Assembly: GCA_964549495.1 (NCBI GenBank)
Contig: CAZJWJ010000003.1
Span: forward strand, 26,745-90,744
Direction of reading: 5' to 3'
Length of the DNA stretch: 64,000 nt
Origin: JACKBJ01 sp964549495
GTDB lineage: Bacteria > Chloroflexota > Anaerolineae > Epilineales > Epilineaceae
A model generated the notes under the pieces. It ran no database searches. It was not told the origin of the DNA and saw nothing but the letters and a program-made list of their open reading frames with translations. Every line of letters begins with the position of its first letter. Within the stretch, counting starts at the first letter, position 1. The position numbers were made by a program, and so were the translations under genes. Positions 17,905 to 25,807 of the stretch are shown piece by piece.

Positions 17905-18183
17905 GGTGGACTCCTCGGGACTGTGCGTTGCTATGGCGCGGGTTGGCCGCATCCTAGCAGAGCACTGCCGGCCTCGCCACCGACGTGCGGCCGTCCGGCC
18001 GGTTGCGCAATGGCTCGGCCGGGTCGTGGGAGCCATCCGCGAGGATCGACGAAACTTCTTTCGAAAGCAAGGTGTTCTAGAGTCGGGGGGTCGCGAAACC
18101 CGATGACCGACCGAACCCCGACAAGGATGCTCGCCCTTTCCCTCGAGCATCTCTTTCAACACCCCGCAAGGAGGAGTTTCGCA

Positions 18184-18600
18184 ATGCCCGGCATCGAAAG
18201 CATCAGCTGGCTCTGGGTGATCGTGTCCGCCGTGGTCTACTTCGTCATCGGCGCGCTGTGGTACGGCCCGATCCTGGGCAAGCCATGGGCGACCGGCATG
18301 GGCTTCGGCTGGCCGCCGGACTCCGACGAGATGAGCGCCGGACCGCCGGACTACGCCATCACCTTCATCGCCGAGCTCGGCCTGTGCATCGCGCTGGCGG
18401 CCCTGATCGGCGCCGGCGGTGCCGCGGGCGTCGGCGGCGCGATCCAGGTGGCGATCTGGCTCTGGTTGGGCCTCGTGGCTACCAGCCATGCGGTCAACGC
18501 GGTCTTCGATACCCGGCCGTGGACGGTTTATGCGGTCAACGTCGGCTACCACCTGGTCGGCATGATCGTGGCGGCCATCATCCTCGGCGCGATGGGCTGA
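18184..18600 (+). CDS. DUF1761 small membrane protein
   Basis: A 138-residue protein with four predicted membrane helices: residues about 8-28, 58-80, 84-104 and 115-137. The opening pattern, with VYFVIGALWYGPILGKPWA following the first helix, is typical of DUF1761 proteins, whose role is unknown. ATG has AAGGAGGAG 7 nt upstream, one of the strongest ribosome-binding sites in the window, so it is probably well expressed. The gene is followed 61 nt later by a lipid-biosynthesis transferase on the same strand. The link between them is only positional. Confidence 0.8.
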   Translation: MPGIESISWLWVIVSAVVYFVIGALWYGPILGKPWATGMGFGWPPDSDEMSAGPPDYAITFIAELGLCIALAALIGAGGAAGVGGAIQVAIWLWLGLVATSHAVNAVFDTRPWTVYAVNVGYHLVGMIVAAIILGAMG

Positions 18601-18661
18601 TCCCGCTTCGTATTCGGCCGCCGGGCGAGCGGGACGCGCTCACCCGGCGGCCCTCGACCTC

Positions 18662-19204
18662 ATGACCTCGCTCCAACGCGGCATCCCCACCGGCCTGACG
18701 CTCTTTCGCTTGGCCTTGGCGCCCGTCTTCGTCCTGGCGCCTGAGGGCTGGCGGGTCGGACTGGTCGCGCTCGCCCTGCTCAGCGAGTTCCTGGACGGCC
18801 TCCTGGCCCGGCGCTGGGAGGTGGTCTCGAAGCTGGGTACCCTGCTCGACCCGATCGCCGACAAGGTCTTCGTGGCCACGGTGATCGCGGTCTTCGTCGC
18901 CGAAGGTCGACTGGCTTGGCCTTACGCCTGCCTGGTCCTATCCCGCGACATCGTCGCGGTCCTCGGCGTGGTCGCGCTGCGTGTCGTCCGGGATCGAGGC
19001 GACGAGATGCGGCCGCTGCAGCCAAGCCTTCTGGGCAAGCTGACCACGGCGCTGCAGATCCTCTTGCTGCTCATGCTGCTCTTGCTCGAGCCCGGCTTCC
19101 CGCTGCGGGCGGCGACCTTCCTAACCTCGCTGGTCAGCCTGGCGGCTGCTTGGGACTACCTCTTTCGCGATCGCGCGCGGATCCGAGCAGGCCAATCCGG
19201 CTGA
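18662..19204 (+). CDS. pgsA: CDP-alcohol phosphatidyltransferase (PgsA-like)
   Basis: A 180-residue integral membrane enzyme with about five helices. The family signature DxxDGxxAR-x8-GxxxDxxxD is present as EFLDGLLARR, eight residues, then GTLLDPIADK, so the first aspartate is replaced by Glu. The enzyme transfers a phosphatidyl group from CDP-diacylglycerol to an alcohol; the sequence and length best fit phosphatidylglycerophosphate synthase, but inositol or other alcohols cannot be excluded. Its stop is 15 nt from the end of the convergent glutamate-synthase-like gene. Confidence 0.75.
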   Translation: MTSLQRGIPTGLTLFRLALAPVFVLAPEGWRVGLVALALLSEFLDGLLARRWEVVSKLGTLLDPIADKVFVATVIAVFVAEGRLAWPYACLVLSRDIVAVLGVVALRVVRDRGDEMRPLQPSLLGKLTTALQILLLLMLLLLEPGFPLRAATFLTSLVSLAAAWDYLFRDRARIRAGQSG

Positions 19205-19219
19205 GCGCGGAACGCTCGG

Positions 19220-21928
19220 TCAAGCCTGGCCTCCGCCGCGGGTGACCCAGGCCTCCTCGGCCTGCAGCGCCTTGTGCTCGGCTGGTTGGACCTTGCGGTA
19301 GACGCGTTCCGGCAGAAGGCGCTGGCCATCCACGGTCAGCAGGCGATCGACCGAAATGCCGAAATGCGCCGCGTTGGCCTCCAGGTAGGGACGGATCAGC
19401 CGCCAGTCCGCCTCGCCGAGCGGCGCGAAGACGCCGCCGTTGAGCTGGGCCTCGGTGACCCGGGCCCGCGGATCGCGCAGGTAGACCGCCCCGCCCGAAG
19501 CCAGGCTGAAGAGGTTGCCGCCGGGATAGGGCGTGTCCAGCGCGACCGGCTCGCCGCCCGCGTCGAAGCGCAGGCCATTGAGGATGACGAACCCACCGCC
19601 GTCCAGCGGGTCGCCGGCCATGAAGGACTCGGCCAGGTAGTCCAGGCAGGTGCCGTTGATGACCACCCGCGGTCGCCCGACGGCATTGATCAGCGGCCGG
19701 CCGGCCGCGTCCCCCTGCACGTAGACCTCGCCCCCCTTGGCGCCGTAGAGGAAGGTCTGTCCGACGTCACCGTGTTCTACCAGGCGGCCCGACTTGAGGA
19801 TCTGCCCCAGCTGGTCTTGGCCGCTTCCATGGACATGGATCTCGGCGCCGTCGATGCCCGAGGCCAGGTAGTCGCCCGAGGATCCGTAGACATCCAGGCG
19901 CGTGCCATGACTGGCCGGCCCGAGCCCGCAGCCGATGAAGCGGTGCCCGCGGCAATCGTGGATCAGGAAGCGCCGCCAGCCGGCGGCATGGGCGGCCTTG
20001 ATCACCGGCGCCAGGTCTTCCGGCCCGTAGGCCGAAGCGCGCAGGACCAGGCTTTGGTCCACGTCTCCCGGCGCGGCGGGCGGGCTGGATGCCAGCGTCT
20101 GGAATTCTTTGCATGGCGCGGCCTCCACGCCTCGGGCCCAGCCCTCCAGCGCGCGATCCAAGGCCGAGAGCAGGCGGCTGCGGCGAAGCCGGCCGGTCGG
20201 ATAGCGCCGGTCCATCAAGCGCGTCAGCCGATCGAGCACCGCGCGCCGCCGGTCGCCACCCTCGCCAGCGAGGGCAACTTGACCCGCCAGCCAGCGCTCG
20301 AGATCCGCCTCGCTTCCGTTCGCCAGGCACCTGGCTGCCGCCTGCCAATCTTCCTCGACCTCGGGTCGATCACGTTCGAGCGTGACGGTCGCGCCGAGGA
20401 GCGCGGTGGCGGACGCGATCCTGGGTGGCTTCTGGTGGCCATTCGTCCGGGACGAGAAGACCGCCATGGTGGGCAGCGAGACATCGGCTGGACGCGGGGC
20501 GATCGGCTCCGGCGACCCATCGGTCTCCCCGACTCCCGTCCCGACCCGCCGGCCGAACTTGTCGCGGCAGGTCAATCGCATGCGTCCGCCATCATCGGGC
20601 GCCACGTCGAAGCGGAAGGCGCCGCCGTCGGTATGGCTGCCGCCGCGGGCCTTCCAGTAGCGATCGGCGCGGGACCAGAAGCGCGGGTCTTCGGCCGACA
20701 GGCTGCCCAGGACGGCATCGATCCCTTGCTGCTCCGAGGCGCAGAGCCCGATGGACTCCGCCCCTTCTTGCAGGGCGAAGACCTGGGGCCGGAGCATGGA
20801 GGTGTCGGTGATACCCAGAAGGCGGTGCAGGGGCGGGTCCCCGGGCCGACCGGCCGACTGGGCCAGGATGAAGAACCATGGCCCGTCCGGCGAGCCGTGC
20901 AGGTGCGCCCGCTGGATGCGCTGGTAGATCGGCTGGCGGTCGACCGGCAGGAGCGCGAAGTCGCGCTCGGTGGTCGGCGCCAGGGATTCGATCAGGTACT
21001 CGATGGGATAGCCGTAGACGCGCTGGTGCAGGTCGTAGACCAGCGCCGCGACCTCGGTGTCGGTTTGGAAGAGCGGGTGGATGCCCTGCTGGGCCAGGTA
21101 GGCCGAGACCGCCGCGTAGTTGGCGAAATCGCCGTTGTGCACCAGGGCCTCGTGCATGCCCAGAAAGGGATGCGCGCCGCCCGGATGCCAGACCCGCCCC
21201 TTGGTCGGATAGCGGTGATGGCCGATCCAGACATGCGCCGACAGATCGCCCAGCCGGTAGTAGCGCAGGACGTCCTCGGCATGGGCCACCGCTTTGAGGA
21301 TCAAGAGATCGCGGCCATGGGACAGCACGAAGGCCTGGTAGGCGCCATCGCCATAGTAGCGACGGTTGAGGGCATAGGTCTGCTGGTAGACGTACTCGTC
21401 GGTCAGCGCCTCCGGCTCGTCATCGGCCGGCAGGCGCGCTTCGGCAGCGAAGGCGGCCAGGCGATCGGCCCGCGGGCGGACGAAGTAGCAGACCACCCGA
21501 GGCGGCTCGACCTCCAGACCGGGCAGCGCGCGGTAGTCCTCGATCCGCGCGACCTCGTGAATCTGATCGATCTCGTAGCGCGGCCGGATGAAGTCGCGCT
21601 CGATCTCGGCGCGGCGCTCGGGCTCGAGGTAGGCGATGGCCAGGAGGTGATCTCGACGCAAGGTGGCCCGGTCCACGCCAAAGCGCTCGGGCTCCAGCCC
21701 GACCATGGCCAGGCCGCCGCCCTTGCCGTTGCCGCGATTGCGCATCTGGACCAAGGCCCGTTCCAGATGCCGGCCGGCGATGGGCACCGTGGCCGCCAGC
21801 CCGATGACGCCGCAGCCGCCCTCGGCCGCCGCATGGCGGTCGCGCGGCTCGACGCCCTCTCGTTCGGCGAGAACTCGACGCGCGGCCTCGACCGACCGGA
21901 TCCAGGCCTCGCGCTGGCTCGGGTTCAT
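19220..21928 (-). CDS. class II glutamine amidotransferase fused to a GXGXG (GltB C-terminal) domain
   Basis: A 902-residue protein. Cys39 in GGCGVIGLA is the expected N-terminal nucleophile of an Ntn glutaminase, which implies removal of a 38-residue propeptide. Downstream are RNRGNGKGGG, GHHRYPTKG and EALVHNGDF, typical of the GATase-2 fold. After a linker of about 600-640 the C-terminus has the beta-helix of the glutamate synthase alpha subunit (GASDYLASGIDGAEI-like, VYVQGDAAGRPL, GGFVILNGLRFDAGG). It would hydrolyse glutamine and channel ammonia to the FMN barrel encoded by the preceding gene, with which it overlaps by ATGA. GlxB plus GlxC or MgsA plus MgsB of N-methylglutamate synthase are the separate equivalents; the fusion is uncommon. 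Confidence 0.82.
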   Translation of the reverse strand: MNPSQREAWIRSVEAARRVLAEREGVEPRDRHAAAEGGCGVIGLAATVPIAGRHLERALVQMRNRGNGKGGGLAMVGLEPERFGVDRATLRRDHLLAIAYLEPERRAEIERDFIRPRYEIDQIHEVARIEDYRALPGLEVEPPRVVCYFVRPRADRLAAFAAEARLPADDEPEALTDEYVYQQTYALNRRYYGDGAYQAFVLSHGRDLLILKAVAHAEDVLRYYRLGDLSAHVWIGHHRYPTKGRVWHPGGAHPFLGMHEALVHNGDFANYAAVSAYLAQQGIHPLFQTDTEVAALVYDLHQRVYGYPIEYLIESLAPTTERDFALLPVDRQPIYQRIQRAHLHGSPDGPWFFILAQSAGRPGDPPLHRLLGITDTSMLRPQVFALQEGAESIGLCASEQQGIDAVLGSLSAEDPRFWSRADRYWKARGGSHTDGGAFRFDVAPDDGGRMRLTCRDKFGRRVGTGVGETDGSPEPIAPRPADVSLPTMAVFSSRTNGHQKPPRIASATALLGATVTLERDRPEVEEDWQAAARCLANGSEADLERWLAGQVALAGEGGDRRRAVLDRLTRLMDRRYPTGRLRRSRLLSALDRALEGWARGVEAAPCKEFQTLASSPPAAPGDVDQSLVLRASAYGPEDLAPVIKAAHAAGWRRFLIHDCRGHRFIGCGLGPASHGTRLDVYGSSGDYLASGIDGAEIHVHGSGQDQLGQILKSGRLVEHGDVGQTFLYGAKGGEVYVQGDAAGRPLINAVGRPRVVINGTCLDYLAESFMAGDPLDGGGFVILNGLRFDAGGEPVALDTPYPGGNLFSLASGGAVYLRDPRARVTEAQLNGGVFAPLGEADWRLIRPYLEANAAHFGISVDRLLTVDGQRLLPERVYRKVQPAEHKALQAEEAWVTRGGGQA

Positions 21929-23298
21929 GCCGGCACCTCCTCGGATCGATAGCGGAGCAGGTCGCGCCGTCCGCGCAGCTGGCCCACGCTGGACAGGCCC
22001 AGCCGGCGCAGGATGTCGCGCAGCTCGCGCTGGTAGGATCGGTAGAGGTTGGCCACCCGGACCGCACCCCAGTCCGGATCGACCAGCTCGCTGAGCTCGG
22101 GGTCGGTGGTGGTCAGGCCGAAGGGACAGCCCCGGCCGCGCTCGCAGTTGCTGCAGCGGGTGCAGCCCATCGCGACCAGCTCGGCCGTGCCCAGGACGCA
22201 GGCATCGGCACCCAGGGCGATGGCCTTGGCCACGTCCCAAGCGCTGCGCAGGCCGCCGGACGCCACCAACAGCAAGCGATCTCGGATGCCCTCGGCTTCC
22301 AGATGTCGGTGCACCTTGGGAATGGCGTACTCGATGGGCATGGCGATGTTCTTCTTGGCGATCTCCGGCGCCGCCCCGGTGCCGCCGTAGGCGCCGTCCA
22401 GGTGGACGATGTGCGCACCGGCGTAGTAGCTGCCGACGGCCACCATGTCCACGTCGGCCGGTGTGGCCACCTTGACGCTGATCAGGGCAGCGGGGTTGAC
22501 CGTGCGCACCCAGTCGATGTGCTTGCGGTGATCCTCGACCGAGTAGACGCTGTGGAAGGGGAAGGGCAAGAAGAGGCTGACCCAGGGCACGCTCTCGCGG
22601 ATGCGCGAGACGGCCATGGTCGACTTGTCGCCCAAGAGGTGCCCGCCCAAGCCGGGCTTGGCGCCCTGGGCGTACTTGAACTCGACGACCGGCGCGGCCT
22701 GGATGGTCTCCTCGCGCAGACCGAACATGCCGGTCGCGATCTGCGTGATCACCCGGTCACGGTAGGCCATCAGGCTGTCGGGATAGCCGCCCTCGCCGGT
22801 GCAGGTGAGGCTGCCGACGGCCCGTGCCGCGCGAGCCCGCGAGAGCATGATCTGCTCGGAGACCGAGCCGAAGGACATGCCGCCACCGTAGAAGGGCAGC
22901 GCGATCTCGAGCGACTCGCCCTCGCCGCGGCGGTTGAGGGACACGCGGGTGTCGACCGGCGCATCCGGCGGCAGGCGATCGGCTTCCGAGGCGAAGCGGA
23001 AATCCAGGCGATCGAAGCCGCCGCCGGAGCGCCCGACGCGGTATTCCAGTCCGTTGTCGGGAACCCGCCCGTGCTCGCCCTGGTACCAGGTGGCCAGGAT
23101 CAGGTCCTCGGTCCAGCGAAAGTCGCCCAGGGCCGGTGGCGGCGCGCCGCCGGCTGGCAGGCGATGCGACCAGGCATGGAAGCCGGCGCGCAGATGCGCC
23201 GTATGCTTGAAAGCCTTGCGCTGTTCGAGGCTGGCGAGGGCCTCGCCGACCGAGCGCAGGGGAATCGACCGGCTGTCGACAGCGCGCTGGTCGCTCAC
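21925..23298 (-). CDS. FMN-binding glutamate synthase-like synthase domain
   Basis: A 457-residue protein matching the central FMN barrel of glutamate synthase (GlxD/MgsC-like). Features: PFYGGGMSFGSVSE, CTGEGGYPDS, GAKPGLGGHLLGDK, an SVEDHRKHIDWVR stretch, ISVKVATPADVD, HLDGAYGGTGAAPE, and the nucleotide-binding LVASGGLRSAWDVAKAIALGAD. The Fe-S binding cysteines follow in CTRCSNCERGRGCPFG. In the family the barrel reduces an imine formed from an alpha-keto acid and the ammonia delivered by the amidotransferase. It overlaps its upstream neighbour by ATGA (23295-23298) and the downstream gene by ATGA, so expression is tightly coupled. Whether the product is glutamate or a modified amino acid is not visible. 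Confidence 0.85.
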   Translation of the reverse strand: MSDQRAVDSRSIPLRSVGEALASLEQRKAFKHTAHLRAGFHAWSHRLPAGGAPPPALGDFRWTEDLILATWYQGEHGRVPDNGLEYRVGRSGGGFDRLDFRFASEADRLPPDAPVDTRVSLNRRGEGESLEIALPFYGGGMSFGSVSEQIMLSRARAARAVGSLTCTGEGGYPDSLMAYRDRVITQIATGMFGLREETIQAAPVVEFKYAQGAKPGLGGHLLGDKSTMAVSRIRESVPWVSLFLPFPFHSVYSVEDHRKHIDWVRTVNPAALISVKVATPADVDMVAVGSYYAGAHIVHLDGAYGGTGAAPEIAKKNIAMPIEYAIPKVHRHLEAEGIRDRLLLVASGGLRSAWDVAKAIALGADACVLGTAELVAMGCTRCSNCERGRGCPFGLTTTDPELSELVDPDWGAVRVANLYRSYQRELRDILRRLGLSSVGQLRGRRDLLRYRSEEVPA

Positions 23299-24788
23299 GA
23301 GGCCGCCTCCTCGAAGCCTTCGATGCCGGCGAAGGCCTCGCGCTCCAACTCGGCCTGGAACATGGCACGGCCGATCTCACCGCGCAGCCGGCGCGCCTCG
23401 CGGAGGCCCATCGCGCCCATGATCTCCAGCAGCTGGTCGCGCCAGGCGGCCAGCAAGTTGACCAGACGCTGCGCGCCCCAGTCGACCTCGAAGTCGGGTA
23501 GATCGAACTCTGCCCGCTCGGGATCGATGGCCTGGCCTCGCGGCCGGGCCTGCAAGGCCACCAATGGCGCGGTCTGGACGGCCACGGCATCCAGGCCACA
23601 GAGGATGGCCTTGGGAACGTGCTCGGCCGCCGCCATGCCGCCCGAGCCGATCAGGCCGACGGCATCACGCCGGCCGTCGCGCACCAGATGGGACTGGATG
23701 GACCGGATGCCGTCCATCACGAAGCGCCCCATCGCATCGCGTCCGTGGTAGTCGGCCCAGAGGTGGATGACCTCGGCGCCGGCGTCGATCCGCCGGCTCA
23801 GCTCCGCTTCGATGCCGGGTCCGACGGAAATCCGCCAGGCCACGACCACCTCCGGCCACCGGCGCCGCAGATCGATCTCCAGGGATCCCAACGTCTCCGC
23901 ATCTCCCCTGGCGTCGATCTCGACCATCCTCGGCTCGAAGCGCAGGCCATCGAGGCCGGCTCGATCCTCCGCTCGGATCAAGGGGACCAAATGCGGGCCG
24001 CCAAGGTCCTGCTCGATCAGGTGGCGCAGCGGCAGGATGGCCAGGCTGCCCGCGCGCTCGGCCGCCCGCGACCAGACTGCCAGCAGCCGCGGCTGGTCCA
24101 TGCGCGACGGCGGCGGATCGAGCAGGATGGGCAGCGGCAGCTCGATGGCCCGGGGCGCGGAGCCCAGCGGCCGGCCCACGTCGTCGAAGCTCAGATGGCG
24201 CTCGCGCCGGCCGAGCTCGATGGCGGTGGAGATGAACTCGCGGCCGTGGATGCCGTCGCGGGTGGGCCGGACGATCTCGCTCATGTCGGTCCACATGCCG
24301 TCCCAGCCTGGACCGCCCATGCGACCGCGGTATCCTTGACCCTTGACCGGCACGCTGCCGGTCGCCGCCTCGTGGAGGATGGCGTCGACCATGGCCGGCC
24401 CGATGAAGTCGTCGCCCAGGGTCCGTCGCTCCGGGTTCGGCCGCACGGTCACCATCTCCGGATGCTGGGTGCTGCAGCGCAGGCAACCGACACAGAGATG
24501 CGGCCGCGGCGCGAAGCCGCCGACCGGTCCGGAGAAGACCCCGTAGACGCAGGGGCGGCTGGTGACCAGGGCGAGATGATCCGGCTGCCCGCGCAGGTCG
24601 ATCAGCTCCCGGACGAGCAGCTTGGCCAGGCCCAAGCGCTCGACCTCGACCAGGAAGCGGCTTGGCAGGGCGTCCAGGTCGGGCGCGGGTTCGACGGGCA
24701 GTCGATAACGATAGGCGTCCTCGGCGGGAGGGATCCAAGTGGGATCCAGTGGCAGGGTTTCGGCTTGCGCGAGGGGCTGCGGTCTCAT
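23295..24788 (-). CDS. divergent FMN-barrel paralogue of glutamate synthase
   Basis: A 497-residue protein from ATG 24788 with GGAG plus GAAGG upstream. The C-terminal half is a TIM-barrel related to the next gene: VAWRISVGPGIEAEL, EVIHLWADYHGRDAMG, GLIGSGGMAAAEHVPKAILCGLDAVAV. It lacks the CTRCSNC cluster of its neighbour. The N-terminal half has PCVYGVFSGPVGG and a CVGCLRC cysteine set, like half a ferredoxin, then GYRGRMGGPGWDGMWTDMSEIVRPTRDGIHGREFIST, a segment seen in glutamate-synthase-like proteins. It is first in the operon. It may be a second catalytic subunit or an electron-transfer/scaffold partner; reactions cannot be assigned. Confidence 0.65.
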   Translation of the reverse strand: MRPQPLAQAETLPLDPTWIPPAEDAYRYRLPVEPAPDLDALPSRFLVEVERLGLAKLLVRELIDLRGQPDHLALVTSRPCVYGVFSGPVGGFAPRPHLCVGCLRCSTQHPEMVTVRPNPERRTLGDDFIGPAMVDAILHEAATGSVPVKGQGYRGRMGGPGWDGMWTDMSEIVRPTRDGIHGREFISTAIELGRRERHLSFDDVGRPLGSAPRAIELPLPILLDPPPSRMDQPRLLAVWSRAAERAGSLAILPLRHLIEQDLGGPHLVPLIRAEDRAGLDGLRFEPRMVEIDARGDAETLGSLEIDLRRRWPEVVVAWRISVGPGIEAELSRRIDAGAEVIHLWADYHGRDAMGRFVMDGIRSIQSHLVRDGRRDAVGLIGSGGMAAAEHVPKAILCGLDAVAVQTAPLVALQARPRGQAIDPERAEFDLPDFEVDWGAQRLVNLLAAWRDQLLEIMGAMGLREARRLRGEIGRAMFQAELEREAFAGIEGFEEAAS

Positions 24789-24830
24789 CCTTCGCTCCGG
24801 GATTTCGTGGCGAAAACGATTGGCCTGACT

Positions 24831-24888
24831 GGTCAAACAGCGTTACACCGAGCAGTATTCTAAGTCATTCGCGCGCATTGATCAAACA
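24831..24888. promoter_or_regulatory. putative Lrp operator half-sites in the divergent control region
   Basis: GGTCAAACA (24831-24839) and GATCAAACA (24880-24888) lie 49 nt apart between the divergent lrp-like gene and the glutamate-synthase-like operon; the second includes TTGATCAA, a palindrome. Their position fits an Lrp/AsnC regulator that controls itself and the operon. No clear -35/-10 pair was found for either direction. Confidence 0.35.
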
Positions 24889-24931
24889 TTCTGTGGCATT
24901 TGCCCAGAACCCGACATCGGAGGTGAACGCG

Positions 24932-25408
24932 ATGAGCGATGAGGCAAGCGCCCGTCGAAGCTGGAGCATGGACGAAACCGACCGCGACCTGCTGCGCGCG
25001 CTCAATCGCAACGCGCGGGCCAGCCAACGCGAGCTGGCCCGGGAGCTCGGGATCGCCCTGGGCACGGTCTCCAGCCGGATGTCCAAGATGGAGGAGGCCG
25101 GCCTCCTGCGCGGCTACCTGCCGGATGTGGATGCCGAGATGGCCGGCTTCGAACTGGTGGTCATCATCGGCATGCGCATCGCCAAGGGCCAGCTGATGGA
25201 GGTCCAGGCCGAGGTCGCCCGCCGGCCCGAGGTCTTCGGGGTCTACGACGTCACCGGGGACTGGGACTCGATCATCCTGGCCCGCTTCCGCGACCGACGC
25301 GAGATGGATCGGTTCATCAAGCACAGCCTCTCGATGCCGCATGTCGAGCGCACTTACAGCCACGTGGTGCTCAACACCGTCAAGGAGGAGCGGCGGGTTC
25401 CGATCTGA
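24932..25408 (+). CDS. Lrp/AsnC-family regulator
   Basis: A 158-residue protein from ATG 24932 with CGGAGG 8-9 nt upstream. Residues about 12-60 are the AsnC winged HTH (DETDRDLLRALNRNARASQ, RELGIALGTVSSRMSKME). The C-terminus is the RAM/AsnC ligand-binding beta-alpha-beta-beta-alpha-beta domain (VFGVYDVTGDWDSIILARF, MDRFIKHSLSMPHVERT, SHVVLNTVKEE). Members assemble into octamers that respond to amino acids. It is divergent from the glutamate-synthase-like operon, so it probably controls that operon in response to an amino acid and also itself. Confidence 0.9.
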   Translation: MSDEASARRSWSMDETDRDLLRALNRNARASQRELARELGIALGTVSSRMSKMEEAGLLRGYLPDVDAEMAGFELVVIIGMRIAKGQLMEVQAEVARRPEVFGVYDVTGDWDSIILARFRDRREMDRFIKHSLSMPHVERTYSHVVLNTVKEERRVPI

Positions 25409-25479
25409 TCCCGTCCAGGTGCGTGCATCCATCCTCGCGCATCGATGCCGCAGGCAGGTCCAGCGAGGTCTCCGATCCC

Positions 25480-25508
25480 TTGCCGACCGCGAACGCCGGT
25501 GCCATACT
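25480..25508 (+). promoter_or_regulatory. promoter for the zinc-ribbon peptide gene
   Basis: TTGCCG (25480-25485), 17-nt spacer, CATACT (25503-25508) preceded by an extended TG at 25500-25501. The ATG of the next gene is 16 nt downstream of the -10 box. Confidence 0.45.
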
Positions 25509-25524
25509 CTGCCGGTGGCCCGCC

Positions 25525-25740
25525 ATGAGCACTCCGAGCTTCCGACACTGCCCCGATTGCGGGGCCATGCAGCCCAACCAGGCCCGTTGCGGCCTCTGCG
25601 GCGCGCGACTGAGCGCCGGAGACGAGGACCTCTCGCTGCGCGAGATCGGCAGCCTGGCCGGCAGTCTGGTCCTCCTGCTCGGAGGATTCATCGTGGCAGC
25701 CGTCGCGCTGATCGCGCTGCTCTTGTGGTTGCTCGGTTGA
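25525..25740 (+). CDS. small zinc-ribbon membrane protein
   Basis: A 71-residue protein. The N-terminus has two CxxC pairs (CPDC at 9-12 and CGLC at 22-25), a zinc-ribbon as in many small bacterial proteins of unknown function. A single membrane helix occupies about residues 46-70 (LVLLLGGFIVAAVALIALLLW), so the ribbon would be on one side of the membrane. No Shine-Dalgarno is obvious. It precedes the acyl-CoA dehydrogenase by 67 nt. The family is not known to me beyond this architecture. Confidence 0.6.
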   Translation: MSTPSFRHCPDCGAMQPNQARCGLCGARLSAGDEDLSLREIGSLAGSLVLLLGGFIVAAVALIALLLWLLG

Positions 25741-25807
25741 AACCGAACCGAATAGCGGTGGTCTGCGTCAGACATCAGGAACCCGAATGCGCAAGAGGGA
25801 GAGCGCC

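Noticed and set aside
19274..21952. 892-codon plus-strand frame opposite the amidotransferase gene
   Set aside because: Shadow of the real gene; no ribosome site and no recognisable motif.
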